Of a DNA stretch of 64,000 nucleotides, positions 24,340 through 34,032 are shown piece by piece. The stretch spans positions 102,297-166,296 of the forward strand of contig CAZCUF010000008.1 of assembly GCA_964502095.1 (NCBI GenBank), read 5' to 3'. The notes under the pieces are model-generated. The model had not been told where the DNA came from and searched no databases. It saw nothing but the letters and a program-made list of their open reading frames with translations. A program made the position numbers and the translations under genes. Each line of letters opens with the position of its first letter. The first letter of the stretch is position 1. The stretch comes from JACPVF01 sp964502095 (GTDB lineage Bacteria > Chloroflexota > Anaerolineae > Anaerolineales > Villigracilaceae).

Positions 24340-25740
24340 ATGCCAAAAACTTTATTTCAAAAAATCTGGGATTCGCACGTCGTCACCGAACAGGCGGATG
24401 CGCCAGCGGTTCTTTACATTGACCTGCACTTGGTCCACGAAGTGACATCGCCGCAAGCCTTTACAGGGCTCCGCCAGCGCGGACTCAAAGTGCGCCGACC
24501 CGATAAGACTCTGGCGACGATGGATCACTCGATCCCGACCACGCCGATAAATGTTCCCATTACTGACGCGTTAGCCGCCGCCCAGATCAAACAGATGGAG
24601 ACGAATGCCGCCGAATTTGGAATCACATTGCACGGCATGACCAGTCCGCATCGCGGCATCGTTCACGTCATCGGACCCGAACTTGGGCGCACACAACCAG
24701 GCATGACCATCGTCTGCGGCGATAGTCACACCGCCACACATGGCGCGTTCGGCGCGTTGGCGTTTGGCATCGGCACGAGTGAAGTGGAACACGTCCTTGC
24801 GACTCAATGTCTCTTGCAAAAGAAACCGAAAACGTGCGAAGTCCGCGTGGATGGAAAGTTGCCGAACGGCGTTTCAGCCAAAGATATTATCCTGGCGATC
24901 ATTGCAAAGATCGGAGTGGGTGGGGGGACGGGTCATGTCTTTGAATATACGGGCGAAGCGATTCGCGGATTATCAATGGAACAACGCATGACGATTTGCA
25001 ACATGTCCATTGAAGGCGGCGCGCGGGCGGGCATGATCGCTCCCGACGAAACGACTTTTGAATATCTCAAAGGACGCGAGTTTGCCCCCAAAGGCGAAGA
25101 ATGGGATAAGGCTGTCGCCAAGTGGCGAACGCTTCCATCCGATGAAGGCGCGACCTACGACAAGACCATCACGCTCAACGCCTCCGAACTTGAACCGATG
25201 ATCACCTACGGGACGAATCCAGGCATGGGCATGAGAATCACCGACCACATCCCAACCGTTGATTCGTTCAAAGAAGCGTCGCAAAAAGCCGCGTTCGAGA
25301 AAGCCATGAACTACATGGGACTTCAACCTGGTCAATCCCTGCTCGGTCAAAAAGTGGATGTGGTCTTCATCGGCTCATGCACCAACTCAAGAATTTCAGA
25401 TTTACGTCTCGCGGCGGCATTTCTCAAAGGCAAAAAAGTTTCGGAAAGCACGCGCGTTATGGTTGTGCCTGGCTCTCAGGATGTGAAGAAACAAGCCGAG
25501 CACGAAGGGCTTGATAAAGTTTTCAAAGAAGCGGGCACGGAATGGCGCGAAGCGGGATGCTCGTCGTGTATCGCAATGAATGCAGATGTGATTCCAGCAG
25601 GTCAATATTGCGTTAGCACATCGAACAGAAATTTTGAAGGACGACAAGGAAAAGGCTCGCGCACGTTCTTGGCGAGTCCCATCACTGCGGCGGCATCAGC
25701 CATTAATGGCGTCGTTACCGATCCGCGGACGATGATTTAA
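24340..25740 (+). CDS. leuC: 3-isopropylmalate dehydratase large subunit
   Basis: A 466-residue aconitase-fold subunit. The 4Fe-4S cluster cysteines are in GSCTNSRISDLR (near residue 348) and GCSSCIAMN (near 408-412). It partners with LeuD to convert 2-isopropylmalate to 3-isopropylmalate. A second aconitase pair, LysT/LysU, lies in the lysine cluster, but this one has the full-length bacterial LeuC architecture (about 466 residues) while LysT is 416. It starts 9 bases after leuA, so they share a transcript. Confidence 0.95.
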   Translation: MPKTLFQKIWDSHVVTEQADAPAVLYIDLHLVHEVTSPQAFTGLRQRGLKVRRPDKTLATMDHSIPTTPINVPITDALAAAQIKQMETNAAEFGITLHGMTSPHRGIVHVIGPELGRTQPGMTIVCGDSHTATHGAFGALAFGIGTSEVEHVLATQCLLQKKPKTCEVRVDGKLPNGVSAKDIILAIIAKIGVGGGTGHVFEYTGEAIRGLSMEQRMTICNMSIEGGARAGMIAPDETTFEYLKGREFAPKGEEWDKAVAKWRTLPSDEGATYDKTITLNASELEPMITYGTNPGMGMRITDHIPTVDSFKEASQKAAFEKAMNYMGLQPGQSLLGQKVDVVFIGSCTNSRISDLRLAAAFLKGKKVSESTRVMVVPGSQDVKKQAEHEGLDKVFKEAGTEWREAGCSSCIAMNADVIPAGQYCVSTSNRNFEGRQGKGSRTFLASPITAAASAINGVVTDPRTMI

Positions 25741-25749
25741 ATTAATGAT

Positions 25750-25873
25750 GGTGGTCGAGTAGTCCCGCATGATCTTTGCGGGACGTATCGAGACCACACC
25801 TCGAAATTAAAGTTTACTTTTAATTGCTGGTTTCGATACGCCCTTCGCTATCGCTTCGGGCTACTCAACCAGC
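25750..25873. repeat. Paired palindromic repeat, copy 2
   Basis: The left hairpin 25750-25797 has the core TCCCGC/GCGGGA. The right, inverted hairpin 25826-25873 starts GCTGGTTTCGATACG and ends CTACTCAACCAGC. The two are joined by an A/T-rich linker and occupy the leuC-leuD gap. Confidence 0.85.
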
Positions 25874-25927
25874 GACGTAACGATCAATCCAAAATCGTAA
25901 ATCCAAAATCGTAAATCGGAAATCAAA

Positions 25928-26509
25928 ATGGCTCAATTCACAAACTTAACCTCCCGCATGATCTCTCTCCCCGTCAACGACATTGACACGGATCAGATCA
26001 TCCCCGCGCAATTTCTCAAAGTCACCGACAAGAACGGACTCGCGGATGTCCTCTTTTATCACTGGCGTTACAACGACGATAAATCTCCGAAAGAAGATTT
26101 CATTATCAACAAGCCCGAATCACAGGGCGCGCAAATTTTATTGGCAGGCGATAACTTCGGTTGCGGTTCGAGCCGCGAGCACGCGTCGTGGGCGCTCACC
26201 AGTTACGGCTTTCGCGCCGTCATCTCCACGTCCTTTGCGGATATTTTCCGCAACAACGCTTTGAAGAACGGATTGATTCCCATCGTGGTGGATGAAGCGA
26301 CTCACAAGACGCTCCTCGATCTATTTGAAGAAGCGCCTCGCGCCGAACTGACAGTTGATCTGGCTACCCAAACAGTTTCCTTCCCTGCGGGTTCTTTCAC
26401 CTTCCCAATCGATTCGTTCAGCAAAACATGCCTGCTCAATGGCGTGGATGAACTTGGATATATCATGGGATTCGAGAAGGACATTGCGGCGTTTGAACAA
26501 GGCGCGTAA
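25928..26509 (+). CDS. leuD: 3-isopropylmalate dehydratase small subunit
   Basis: A 193-residue swivel-domain subunit of isopropylmalate isomerase. The family motifs NDIDTDQIIPAQFL (residues 17-30) and GDNFGCGSSREHASWAL (near 74-90) are intact; the GSSR loop contacts the substrate. It pairs with LeuC. It is separated from leuC by a repeat element and followed by a 75-base gap with CGTACTG/ACGTAGTACG words before cimA. Confidence 0.95.
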   Translation: MAQFTNLTSRMISLPVNDIDTDQIIPAQFLKVTDKNGLADVLFYHWRYNDDKSPKEDFIINKPESQGAQILLAGDNFGCGSSREHASWALTSYGFRAVISTSFADIFRNNALKNGLIPIVVDEATHKTLLDLFEEAPRAELTVDLATQTVSFPAGSFTFPIDSFSKTCLLNGVDELGYIMGFEKDIAAFEQGA

Positions 26510-26584
26510 TTCATACTGCGTACTGCTTACTTCGTATTACGTAGTACGCAATACGAAGTACCTCATAACGCGAACAGGTAACTC

Positions 26585-28147
26585 ATGACCTTACCCCTCA
26601 TCCAAATCTACGACACCACCCTCCGCGACGGGACGCAATCTGAAGGCTTCAACCTTTCGGCGAATGACAAAATCCGCATCGCGCACAAGTTGGACGAACT
26701 CGGCGTGGCGTTCATCGAAGGCGGCTGGCCTGGCTCGAACCCAAAGGACGTGGAGTTCTTCGAGCGCGCGCGCGATATGCAATGGAAGAATTCGCTCATC
26801 GCGGCGTTCGGCTCCACGTGCCGCGTCAAAGGCGGACCCGAAGACGACGCCAACATCAAAGCGCTGATCGATTCGCACACGCCTGTCTGCACCATCTTCG
26901 GCAAATCGTCCACGTTGCATGTGAAAGAAGTTTTGCTGACGACCAATGAAGACAACCTGCGAATCATCGAGCAGTCTGTCGCGCATCTCAAAGCCAACGG
27001 CAAGCGCGTGATTTATGACGCGGAACATTTCTTCGACGGCTACAAACTCGATTCGGCGTACGCGCTCGAGACGTTGCAAGCCGCCATCCGCGGGGGCGCA
27101 GAGACTGTCGTGCTGTGCGATACGAACGGCGGCACAATGCCCTGGGAGGTCGAATCAATTGTCAGCGTGCTGAAAGAGGCGGTTCTTCATTCGTTTGGGA
27201 TTCACACGCACAACGACTCTGAATGCGCGGTCATCAACTCATTGATCGCGATTCGCGCGGGCGCGATTCAAGCGCAAGGCACGATCAACGGAGTCGGTGA
27301 ACGATGCGGCAATGCCAATCTCGTTTCCATCATGGCGGATCTTGAATTGAAAATGGGCTACGCGTGTTTGCCAAAAGGAAACATCAGTAAGTTATATGAT
27401 CTGTCTCATTTCGTGGCGGAGGTGGCGAACCTCACGCCCGATGAACATTTGCCGTTCGTGGGCAAATCGGCTTTTGCCCACAAAGGCGGCGTGCATGTGG
27501 CGGCGATGAGACGCAACGCGCAATCGTATCAACACATCGAGCCTGAACTCGTCGGCAACAAAATGCGCGTGGTGGTTTCGGATTTAGCGGGGCGCGGAAA
27601 TTTGCTCAGCAAAGCCGAGGAGCACGGCGTGGAAGTTGAAAGCGCGGAAGTTCTGCCTGTGTTGAACGAGATCAAAGAATTGGAGTCGCGCGGCTTTTCA
27701 TTTGAAGCCGCCGAAGCCTCCGTGACGATGATGTTGAAGCGGCAGGAATACGGATACAAACCGCCGTTCGAGTTGGTGGATTTCTTCGTCAACGTGGAGC
27801 ATCGTCAGGGGCGCGGACTGTTAGCCGAAGCGACTGTCAAAGTGAAAGTGCAAGGCGAATTATTTCACACCGCCGCCGAAGGGAACGGTCCCGTCAACGC
27901 GCTTGATCTTGCTCTGCGAAAAGCGCTGATCGGGTATTATCCGCAAATCGAAAAATTCCATTTGTCCGATTACAAAGTCCGCATTTTGGATTCGGATCAC
28001 GGAACGGAAGCGATTACGCGCGTGTTGATAGACACGCGCAACTCGACCTCCCGTTGGAGCACGGTCGGCGCAAGCACAAATATCATCGAAGCCTCTTGGC
28101 GCGCGCTGGCTGATTCGATGGAGTATGGGTTGATGGTGGCGCACTAA
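26585..28147 (+). CDS. cimA: (R)-citramalate synthase
   Basis: A 520-residue DRE-TIM acyltransferase. DTTLRDGTQSEGFNLS near residue 9, the HTHNDSECAV metal motif and NGVGERCGNANL place it with the CimA/LeuA5 group, not LeuA. CimA condenses acetyl-CoA with pyruvate to citramalate, which LeuCD and LeuB turn into 2-oxobutyrate for isoleucine. Its place between leuD and leuB fits a threonine-independent isoleucine route. A LeuA-type regulatory domain occupies about residues 385-515. Ordinary threonine deaminase is not seen in the window. Confidence 0.93.
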   Translation: MTLPLIQIYDTTLRDGTQSEGFNLSANDKIRIAHKLDELGVAFIEGGWPGSNPKDVEFFERARDMQWKNSLIAAFGSTCRVKGGPEDDANIKALIDSHTPVCTIFGKSSTLHVKEVLLTTNEDNLRIIEQSVAHLKANGKRVIYDAEHFFDGYKLDSAYALETLQAAIRGGAETVVLCDTNGGTMPWEVESIVSVLKEAVLHSFGIHTHNDSECAVINSLIAIRAGAIQAQGTINGVGERCGNANLVSIMADLELKMGYACLPKGNISKLYDLSHFVAEVANLTPDEHLPFVGKSAFAHKGGVHVAAMRRNAQSYQHIEPELVGNKMRVVVSDLAGRGNLLSKAEEHGVEVESAEVLPVLNEIKELESRGFSFEAAEASVTMMLKRQEYGYKPPFELVDFFVNVEHRQGRGLLAEATVKVKVQGELFHTAAEGNGPVNALDLALRKALIGYYPQIEKFHLSDYKVRILDSDHGTEAITRVLIDTRNSTSRWSTVGASTNIIEASWRALADSMEYGLMVAH

Positions 28148-28154
28148 AATATCA

Positions 28155-28249
28155 TGTCGTTGCGAGGAGAAGCGGAGCGACGACGAAGCAATCTCCTGAT
28201 TAGTTGGAGATTGCTTCGGGCGAAGAACAAGACCGCCCTCGCAACGATA
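28155..28249. repeat. GTCATTGCGAGG-type palindromic repeat, copy 1
   Basis: Outer arms TGTCGTTGCGAGG and CCTCGCAACGA, inner arms GAAGCAATCTCC and GGAGATTGCTTC. The same element recurs at 37587, 41757 and 51791, with a half copy near 57381. Confidence 0.85.
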
Positions 28250-28267
28250 TAACATAAGGAAAATAAC

Positions 28268-29335
28268 TTGAATTACAAAATCACATTACTCCCTGGCGAT
28301 GGCATCGGACCCGAAGTGGTCGGCGAAGCGACCAAAGTGTTGGACGCCATTGCAAATAAATATGACCACACCTTCAACTTTCAAGAACGCTTGATGGGCG
28401 GTTGTTCGATTGATAAATACGGCTCTTCGTTAACCGATGAAACGCTCGCCGATTGTAAATCTTCGGATGCAGTTTTGCTCGGCGCGGTGGGCGGACCGAA
28501 ATGGGACGACCCGAATGCAAAAGACAGACCCGAACGCGGCTTGCTCGCGCTTCGCAAAGGCTTAGGCGTGTTTGCGAATCTTCGCCCCGTCAAAGTCCAT
28601 CCGTCGTTGATTGATTCATCGCCGTTGAAGCCAGAAAAACTCAAAGGCGTGGATATCATCGTCATGCGCGAACTCACGGGCGGGCTATATTTTGGTCAAC
28701 CCAAAATGCGCGAGATGCGCGATGGAAAAGAATACTCGGTGGATACGCTTGAGTATTATGATTATGAAGTCAAACGTATCGTTGATTTGGCTTTTGATCT
28801 GGCAAAAGGTCGCAGGAAAAAAGTCACATCGGTGGATAAAGCCAACGTGTTGGAATCTTCGCGCTTGTGGAGGCAGATTGCGACAAAGGTCGGAAACGAA
28901 CACAGCGACGTTGAACTGGAGCATATCCTCGTAGACACCGCCTCGATGAAGTTGATCACTGCTCCCGCTTCATTCGACGTGATCGTCACTGAGAACATGT
29001 TCGGCGATATTCTCACGGATGAAGCGTCCGTGTTGGCGGGCTCGATGGGGATGTTGCCGTCTGCCAGTTTGGGCGAATCAGGCGTCGGGTTGTTTGAGCC
29101 GATTCACGGATCCGCTCCCGATATCACGGGCAAGGGAATCGCAAATCCAGTTGGTACAATTCTTTCTTCGGCAATGCTGTTAAGATATTCTTTGAAGTTG
29201 GAGTTTGAAGCCGAAGCGCTTGAAAAAGCCGTGGATGAAGTGATCAAGAGCGGCGCAAGAAGCGCAGACCTCGGCGGCAAGTTGACGACCCGTCAGATGG
29301 CGGATGAAATTATCAAACGAATAGAGGAGAACTAA
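28268..29335 (+). CDS. leuB: 3-isopropylmalate dehydrogenase
   Basis: A 355-residue NAD-dependent beta-decarboxylating dehydrogenase. The start is TTG at 28268, with AAGGA about 8 bases upstream; the N-terminus (NYKITLLPGDGIGPEV) is at the usual family position, and no nearby ATG fits. Substrate-binding RELTGGLYFGQP and cofactor-binding EPIHGSAPDITGKGIANP are intact. LeuB oxidises 3-isopropylmalate in leucine synthesis and methylmalate in the citramalate route. A paralogue specialised for homoisocitrate is at 40224. Confidence 0.95.
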   Translation: MNYKITLLPGDGIGPEVVGEATKVLDAIANKYDHTFNFQERLMGGCSIDKYGSSLTDETLADCKSSDAVLLGAVGGPKWDDPNAKDRPERGLLALRKGLGVFANLRPVKVHPSLIDSSPLKPEKLKGVDIIVMRELTGGLYFGQPKMREMRDGKEYSVDTLEYYDYEVKRIVDLAFDLAKGRRKKVTSVDKANVLESSRLWRQIATKVGNEHSDVELEHILVDTASMKLITAPASFDVIVTENMFGDILTDEASVLAGSMGMLPSASLGESGVGLFEPIHGSAPDITGKGIANPVGTILSSAMLLRYSLKLEFEAEALEKAVDEVIKSGARSADLGGKLTTRQMADEIIKRIEEN

Positions 29336-29338
29336 TCT

Positions 29339-30259
29339 ATGGGAATGGAATCGAAATTCATTTGGAAGAACGGCGAGCTTGTGCCTTTTGAACAAGCCAC
29401 TGTCCATTTTCTAACGCCTGCCTTGCATTATGGCGCGGGCGTGTTTGAAGGCGTGCGCGCTTATAACACGCCGAAAGGTCCAGCCATTTTTCGCTTGCGC
29501 GAGCATACCGAACGCTTATTTGATTCGGCGCGTGTGCTGGGCTTTCGTGAATTTCCGTGGAGCGTTGAAGAAGCTATGCAAGCGCATAAAGACACCGTGC
29601 GCGCCAATGGCTTTACGGATTGCTACATCCGCCCGTTGATGTATTTGGATGGCGGCGGCTGGAATTTGAACGTGGATAAAGGCAAAATTTCCATGATGAT
29701 CGCGGCGTGGGAATGGGCGAATTATCTCGGCGAAGACGCGCTGGCGAAGGGTATTCGCGCCAATATCTCCTCCTTCACTCGTCATCATCCGAATGTTTCG
29801 ATGACGAAGGCGAAGATCGCGGGCAATTATGCCAACAGCATTTTGGCGAAAACCGAATCGGAGCGGCTGGGCTTTCAAGAAGCCATTATGCTGGACCCGC
29901 AAGGGTATATCGCCGAATGTACGGGCGAGAATTTATTTGTCGTGCGCGACGGAAAAATTGTCACCCCGTCCACCGCGCCGATTTTGGAAGGCATCACGCG
30001 CCAGTCCGTTTATGCGATTGCCAAGGACCTGGGCTATGATGTGGTTGAGGCGCCCGTCTCGCGCGACCAACTGTATAACGCCGACGAGGTGTTTGTGTGC
30101 GGTTCCGCCGCCGAGGTGATCGGCTTGTGCGAAATTGATTTTAGAACCATCGGCGACGGCAAATCTGGAAAAATTACGCGCGAGATCCAGAACGTGTATC
30201 ACGATGCGATCCGCGGCAAGGTGGCGAAGTATGAAAGTTGGTGCGATTATGTTGGGTAA
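29339..30259 (+). CDS. ilvE: Branched-chain amino acid aminotransferase (class IV)
   Basis: A 306-residue PLP enzyme performing the last transamination for Leu, Ile and Val. It starts at 29339 behind AGAGGAG, 3 bases after leuB. Class IV features: HYGAGVFEGVRAYNT near residue 30, the PLP-lysine region MTKAKIAGNYANS (near 155-165) and ECTGENLFVVRDG. It is the last gene of the plus-strand BCAA cluster. The 291-base convergent gap to lysK shows no gene I can support. Confidence 0.95.
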   Translation: MGMESKFIWKNGELVPFEQATVHFLTPALHYGAGVFEGVRAYNTPKGPAIFRLREHTERLFDSARVLGFREFPWSVEEAMQAHKDTVRANGFTDCYIRPLMYLDGGGWNLNVDKGKISMMIAAWEWANYLGEDALAKGIRANISSFTRHHPNVSMTKAKIAGNYANSILAKTESERLGFQEAIMLDPQGYIAECTGENLFVVRDGKIVTPSTAPILEGITRQSVYAIAKDLGYDVVEAPVSRDQLYNADEVFVCGSAAEVIGLCEIDFRTIGDGKSGKITREIQNVYHDAIRGKVAKYESWCDYVG

Positions 30260-30550
30260 TGGACAATAGACATAGACGACGGATAATCGAAAGTGGCTAA
30301 AACAGTGGACTTACGAAGTCCATCACGTGAGAAGCATAGTTTGGAAAGCGCTGTTTGTGAAATTGTCTGCCATTGAAACAAAACATAAATAATCGTAGAG
30401 CACATTCCAACCATCGGAAAGCCAACGTTATCGGTGTGGTGAATGCAATCGCGTGTATACACCGAGACCACTGATTCATCAGCCAAATGCGCCCTTTATT
30501 TTCAAACGTCACCGAACCGCCTCGGTTTTATAAACGTGCGCCAGTTCGTG

Positions 30551-31594
30551 TTATTGAGTCATTTTGACGAGTGTATTCATTAACACAATCACCGACTTTG
30601 CATACTCTGCCAACTCAATATGCTCATTCGGCGTGTGATCCAAACTCGAATCGCCCGGACCGTACACCACCGCGGGACATTTCCACACAGGCGCGACGAT
30701 GTTCAAATCCGCAGTTCCTGTTTTATAGACGAAGCGCGGCTCTCCGCCCTGTGACCTGATTCCGCTTAAGAAGCTTCGTACTAGCGGAGTGTTTTTCTCA
30801 CATCCCCAGGCAGGAATCGCAAAACCAATCCGCTCCAAGTGACTGTCACTTACTATTTCATCTAACTTTTTATACCAATCTTCTGGCGAAACTTCCACAG
30901 GCAAGCGGACTCCAACTTTCAGAGTCGCCGTTTGTTCAAAGCCATCCTGGCTCGAATCAATGCCGCGCAAAGTTAACAACAACTGATCAAAGACTCGCTT
31001 CTTATCTTCATTGAATCCATTCACATAGGCTTTGATTTTCAGCCACACATCCACTGCCGCTTCCGCCGCGGTCTCTTCGCCGCTGGCGGTATGCGCCTGT
31101 TCGCGCTTGACGATCACATTCGCCCACGCGCTGCCTTTATATCCAAGCGCGATTCGATCCCAATGATTCGGCTCGCCGATGATCGCAAAGTCTGGCTTAT
31201 ATTGATTGACAACAAAACGCGCCCCCTCCGAATCTCTTTCCTCTTCCACCGCGCCAATCACCACAAATTGCCAGCCTTCTTTAACGCCCACCTTTGCCAC
31301 CGCATCCACAAAACACGCCAGCGGACCTTTCGCATCCACCGCGCCGCGCCCGTAGAGCAAGTCGGCGACTTGCTCTACTTTAATTTCGCCAGGCACCGTA
31401 TCAATATGCCCAAGCAAAACAACCTGCTTCCCGCCCTTCCCCATCACCCCAACCGCATTGCCCGCTTCATCTATAAACGATTCATCATAGCCCAGCGACT
31501 TCATCCGCTCGACCAACCATTCAACAGCCCCCCGCTCGCTTCCCGAAGGGCTGTATTGCGAAACCAAACCAACTAATGTATCAAAATCGTTCAT
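30551..31594 (-). CDS. lysK: [LysW]-lysine / [LysW]-ornithine hydrolase
   Basis: A 347-residue M20-family metallopeptidase. The start at 31594 (MNDFDTL) was chosen because the longer frame to 31681 runs into repeat sequence. Metal ligands are visible: H63 in LLGHIDTVPG, D87 in RGAVDAKGPLA, and catalytic E117-E118 in GAVEEERDSEG. LysK releases lysine (or ornithine) from the C-terminal glutamate of LysW. Given the argG/argH genes in the same cluster and no argE or argJ, it probably serves both pathways. Last gene of the lysine/arginine cluster. Confidence 0.9.
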   Translation of the reverse strand: MNDFDTLVGLVSQYSPSGSERGAVEWLVERMKSLGYDESFIDEAGNAVGVMGKGGKQVVLLGHIDTVPGEIKVEQVADLLYGRGAVDAKGPLACFVDAVAKVGVKEGWQFVVIGAVEEERDSEGARFVVNQYKPDFAIIGEPNHWDRIALGYKGSAWANVIVKREQAHTASGEETAAEAAVDVWLKIKAYVNGFNEDKKRVFDQLLLTLRGIDSSQDGFEQTATLKVGVRLPVEVSPEDWYKKLDEIVSDSHLERIGFAIPAWGCEKNTPLVRSFLSGIRSQGGEPRFVYKTGTADLNIVAPVWKCPAVVYGPGDSSLDHTPNEHIELAEYAKSVIVLMNTLVKMTQ

Positions 31595-31603
31595 CCGTTG
31601 CAC

Positions 31604-31915
31604 CAATCCGTTTATAAGCGGACTTCTATAAGCGGACTTTATCACGGACTCACGGACAAAAACGGACTTATCCGTTCCCATCCGTGAATCCGCTTCAGAG
31701 TCCGTTTACCAAATCCGTTCCCAACCGTGAATTCGTTTTAGAGTCCGCTTACCAAATCCGTTCCCATCCGTGAATCCGTTTCAGAGTCCGCTTACCAAAT
31801 CCGTTCTCATCCGTGAATCTGCTTCAGAGTCCGCTTACCAAATCCGCTTACCAAATCCGTTTACCAGTCCGCTCCCATCCGTGAATCCGTGTCAAAGTCC
31901 GTTTACGAAAATCCG
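31604..31915. repeat. Tandem repeat with 43-base period between lysK and lysJ
   Basis: The word GAGTCCG recurs at 31698, 31741, 31784 and 31827, exactly 43 bases apart. Each unit reads roughly GAGTCCGCTTACCAAATCCG followed by TTCCCATCCGTGAATCCG, with TCCG(T/C) half units continuing to both sides. It occupies the whole 321-base gap and codes for nothing recognisable. Confidence 0.85.
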
Positions 31916-33094
31916 TTATTCCGTGACAAAGTCCGTTGGTAGAACTTCCGTCAACGCATCCACCAAATGATCCAACTGCTCATAAGTGATCACCAACGGC
32001 GGCAACAAGCGGATCACGGTCATGCCCGCATTCAAAGCGATGATGTTCGCTTCTTGCAAAGCCTTGATATATGGCGCAACCTTCTGCTTCATCTCAATCC
32101 CAACCATCAACCCAAGCCCGCGAATCTCGCGGATGTTCGGGGATTGAATCGCTTTCAACTTCTCCATCAGATACTTGCCCTTCTCTTCCGACTGGCGGGG
32201 CAACTCTTCTTCTTTGATCACATCCAACGCCGCATTCGCCGCCGCGCACGAAAGCGGATTTCCGCCAAACGTGGAGCCGTGCACGCCAGGCGTTAAGTTC
32301 TTCACGCTCTTGCCGATCAACAACGCGCCCATCGGCACGCCGCCCGCCAATGACTTGGCGCAACATAATAAATCTGGCGTGATGCCAAAATGCTCAATTG
32401 CAAAAAACTTTCCCGTGCGCCCAAAGCCTGTTTGGATTTCATCCACAATCAACAACGCGCCGCGTTCATTGCAAATTCTGCGCGCCGCTTGCACATACTC
32501 AACCGTTGCAGGATACACGCCGCCTTCGCCTTGCACCATTTCCAAAATCACCGCCGCAGTTTCTTCGTTCACCGCTTTATCCAACGCTTCGACGTTGTTA
32601 TAAGCCACATGACTAAAGCCAGGCACGAGCGGGTCAAAGCCTTCGCGATATTTTTTGTTATAAGTTGCGGATAACGAACCGTATGTTCTTCCATGAAATG
32701 CGCGCATCGCCGCCACGATGTTTTTTCGACCCGTGGAAATGCGCGCAAATTTGAATGCCGCCTCCACCGATTCCGTCCCAGAGTTGCATAAAAAGACGCG
32801 ATCCAAGCCATCTACTAATGAAGTAATTTTCTTCATCAAGGTTGCGCGTTGATCGTTCGGAAACGACTCAAACAAAGTGATCAGCGTATTCGCCTGCTTA
32901 TAGATCGCCTCGGCAACTTTCGGGTGAGCATGACCGAGATTCGCCACGCCATGCCCCGACGAACAATCTAAATATTCTTTGCCGTCCGCATCAAACAACA
33001 ACGCGCCTTGTCCACGCACGATGGCAAACGGTTGTTTGGCGTACGTCCCCGATGTGTGCGCGTTTTCAATTTCGACAATTTCATTCGTGTTCAT
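31916..33094 (-). CDS. lysJ: [LysW]-aminoadipate semialdehyde / glutamate semialdehyde aminotransferase
   Basis: A 392-residue class III (ornithine-type) PLP aminotransferase. Visible motifs: SGTESVEAAFKFAR, IVDEIQTGFGRTG and the PLP-lysine segment CCAKSLAGGVPMGALL; STFGGNPLSCAAA follows. LysJ aminates LysW-bound aminoadipate semialdehyde, and in dual-function systems also LysW-glutamate semialdehyde. Its 5' end overlaps lysZ by 4 bases (33091-33094), so they are translationally coupled. Confidence 0.9.
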   Translation of the reverse strand: MNTNEIVEIENAHTSGTYAKQPFAIVRGQGALLFDADGKEYLDCSSGHGVANLGHAHPKVAEAIYKQANTLITLFESFPNDQRATLMKKITSLVDGLDRVFLCNSGTESVEAAFKFARISTGRKNIVAAMRAFHGRTYGSLSATYNKKYREGFDPLVPGFSHVAYNNVEALDKAVNEETAAVILEMVQGEGGVYPATVEYVQAARRICNERGALLIVDEIQTGFGRTGKFFAIEHFGITPDLLCCAKSLAGGVPMGALLIGKSVKNLTPGVHGSTFGGNPLSCAAANAALDVIKEEELPRQSEEKGKYLMEKLKAIQSPNIREIRGLGLMVGIEMKQKVAPYIKALQEANIIALNAGMTVIRLLPPLVITYEQLDHLVDALTEVLPTDFVTE

Positions 33095-33900
33095 TGGATC
33101 ACTGTTCCATTTCCTGCCAAAGCATTTGAGATTGGATTTTGAATACGACCGTCCGCGATGATGACGCGACTCACGCCGCCTTTCAGCGCTTCTTCCGCGC
33201 CTAGCACTTTTTTCTTCATGCGACCTTGCGCCGCCTCGCTCGCCGCCGATAACTGATTCATCGGCAGTTGCCGAATGAGCGTTGATTCATCTGGAAAATT
33301 CTTCATCAGCCCAGGCACCGCCGTGAGCAACAAGAGATTCTCCGCCTGCAAAGCGGATGCGACCATCGCCGCCGCGCGGTCTGCATCCACATTCAACGCC
33401 TCGCCTTTTTCGCTGACCGCCACTGGCGCAATCACGGGCAGGTAGCCCATATCTAACAGCGCCGATAACAAATTACCATTTACCTGTTCTATCTTCCCCG
33501 TGTAATCATCGCGGATAATTTTCCGTTTGCCGTTTTCAATGCTCTGAACGGATTCTTTTCGCACGGCTTGCATCAACTTGCCGTCGAGTCCGCACAGTCC
33601 AAAGGCGTTGACTCCCAGCATCTGCAACTGTTCGATCAGCAATGAATTGACTTTTCCATTGACCGCCATCAAAAAGATTTCAAGCGTTTTCCGATCCGTA
33701 TATCTTGATGTATAACCCGAAGGCGAAGTGATCATCTTCGGCGGCGCGCCCAACCCCTCGCCCAACGCATTCGCCTCCGCCGAACCGCCATGCACAAAGA
33801 CGAGGCGTTTGCCTTGACTCAATAATTCTTTCGCATCGGCGCAGATCGCGGAAAAATCCACGCCCTCCGTGCCGCCGAGTTTGACTACTGTTGTTTCCAT
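33091..33900 (-). CDS. lysZ: [LysW]-aminoadipate / [LysW]-glutamate kinase
   Basis: A 269-residue amino-acid-kinase-family protein related to ArgB. VVKLGGTEGVD at the N-terminus, FVHGGSAEANALG (substrate loop) and DADRAAAMVASAL (ATP site) are present. LysZ phosphorylates the side-chain carboxylate of LysW-bound aminoadipate. The absence of argB nearby and the adjacent argG/argH suggest it also acts on LysW-glutamate. It overlaps lysJ by 4 bases and is separated from lysY by a paired palindromic repeat. Confidence 0.9.
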   Translation of the reverse strand: METTVVKLGGTEGVDFSAICADAKELLSQGKRLVFVHGGSAEANALGEGLGAPPKMITSPSGYTSRYTDRKTLEIFLMAVNGKVNSLLIEQLQMLGVNAFGLCGLDGKLMQAVRKESVQSIENGKRKIIRDDYTGKIEQVNGNLLSALLDMGYLPVIAPVAVSEKGEALNVDADRAAAMVASALQAENLLLLTAVPGLMKNFPDESTLIRQLPMNQLSAASEAAQGRMKKKVLGAEEALKGGVSRVIIADGRIQNPISNALAGNGTVIQ

Positions 33901-33917
33901 AATTCTCCATTACATCT

Positions 33918-34023
33918 GGTGGTCGAGTAGTTCCGAGCGAAGCGAGGAACGTATCGAGACCACATCTCGCAATTTCATTTTTACTTTTAATTGCTGGTTT
34001 CGACTGCTTGCGTCTCAACCAGC
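33918..34023. repeat. Paired palindromic repeat, copy 3
   Basis: The left hairpin 33918-33963 runs GGTGGTCGAGTAG to CGTATCGAGACCAC with the core TTCCGAGC/GCGAGGAA. The right hairpin 33993-34023 is shortened (GCTGGTTTCGACTG ... CTCAACCAGC). Located between lysY and lysZ. Confidence 0.8.
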
Positions 34024-34032
34024 GAGTCCTTA

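Noticed and set aside
30260..30550. Minus-strand frames of 71-79 codons in the ilvE-lysK gap
   Set aside because: No ribosome site, no recognisable domain, and overlapping alternatives in two frames. Treated as non-coding.
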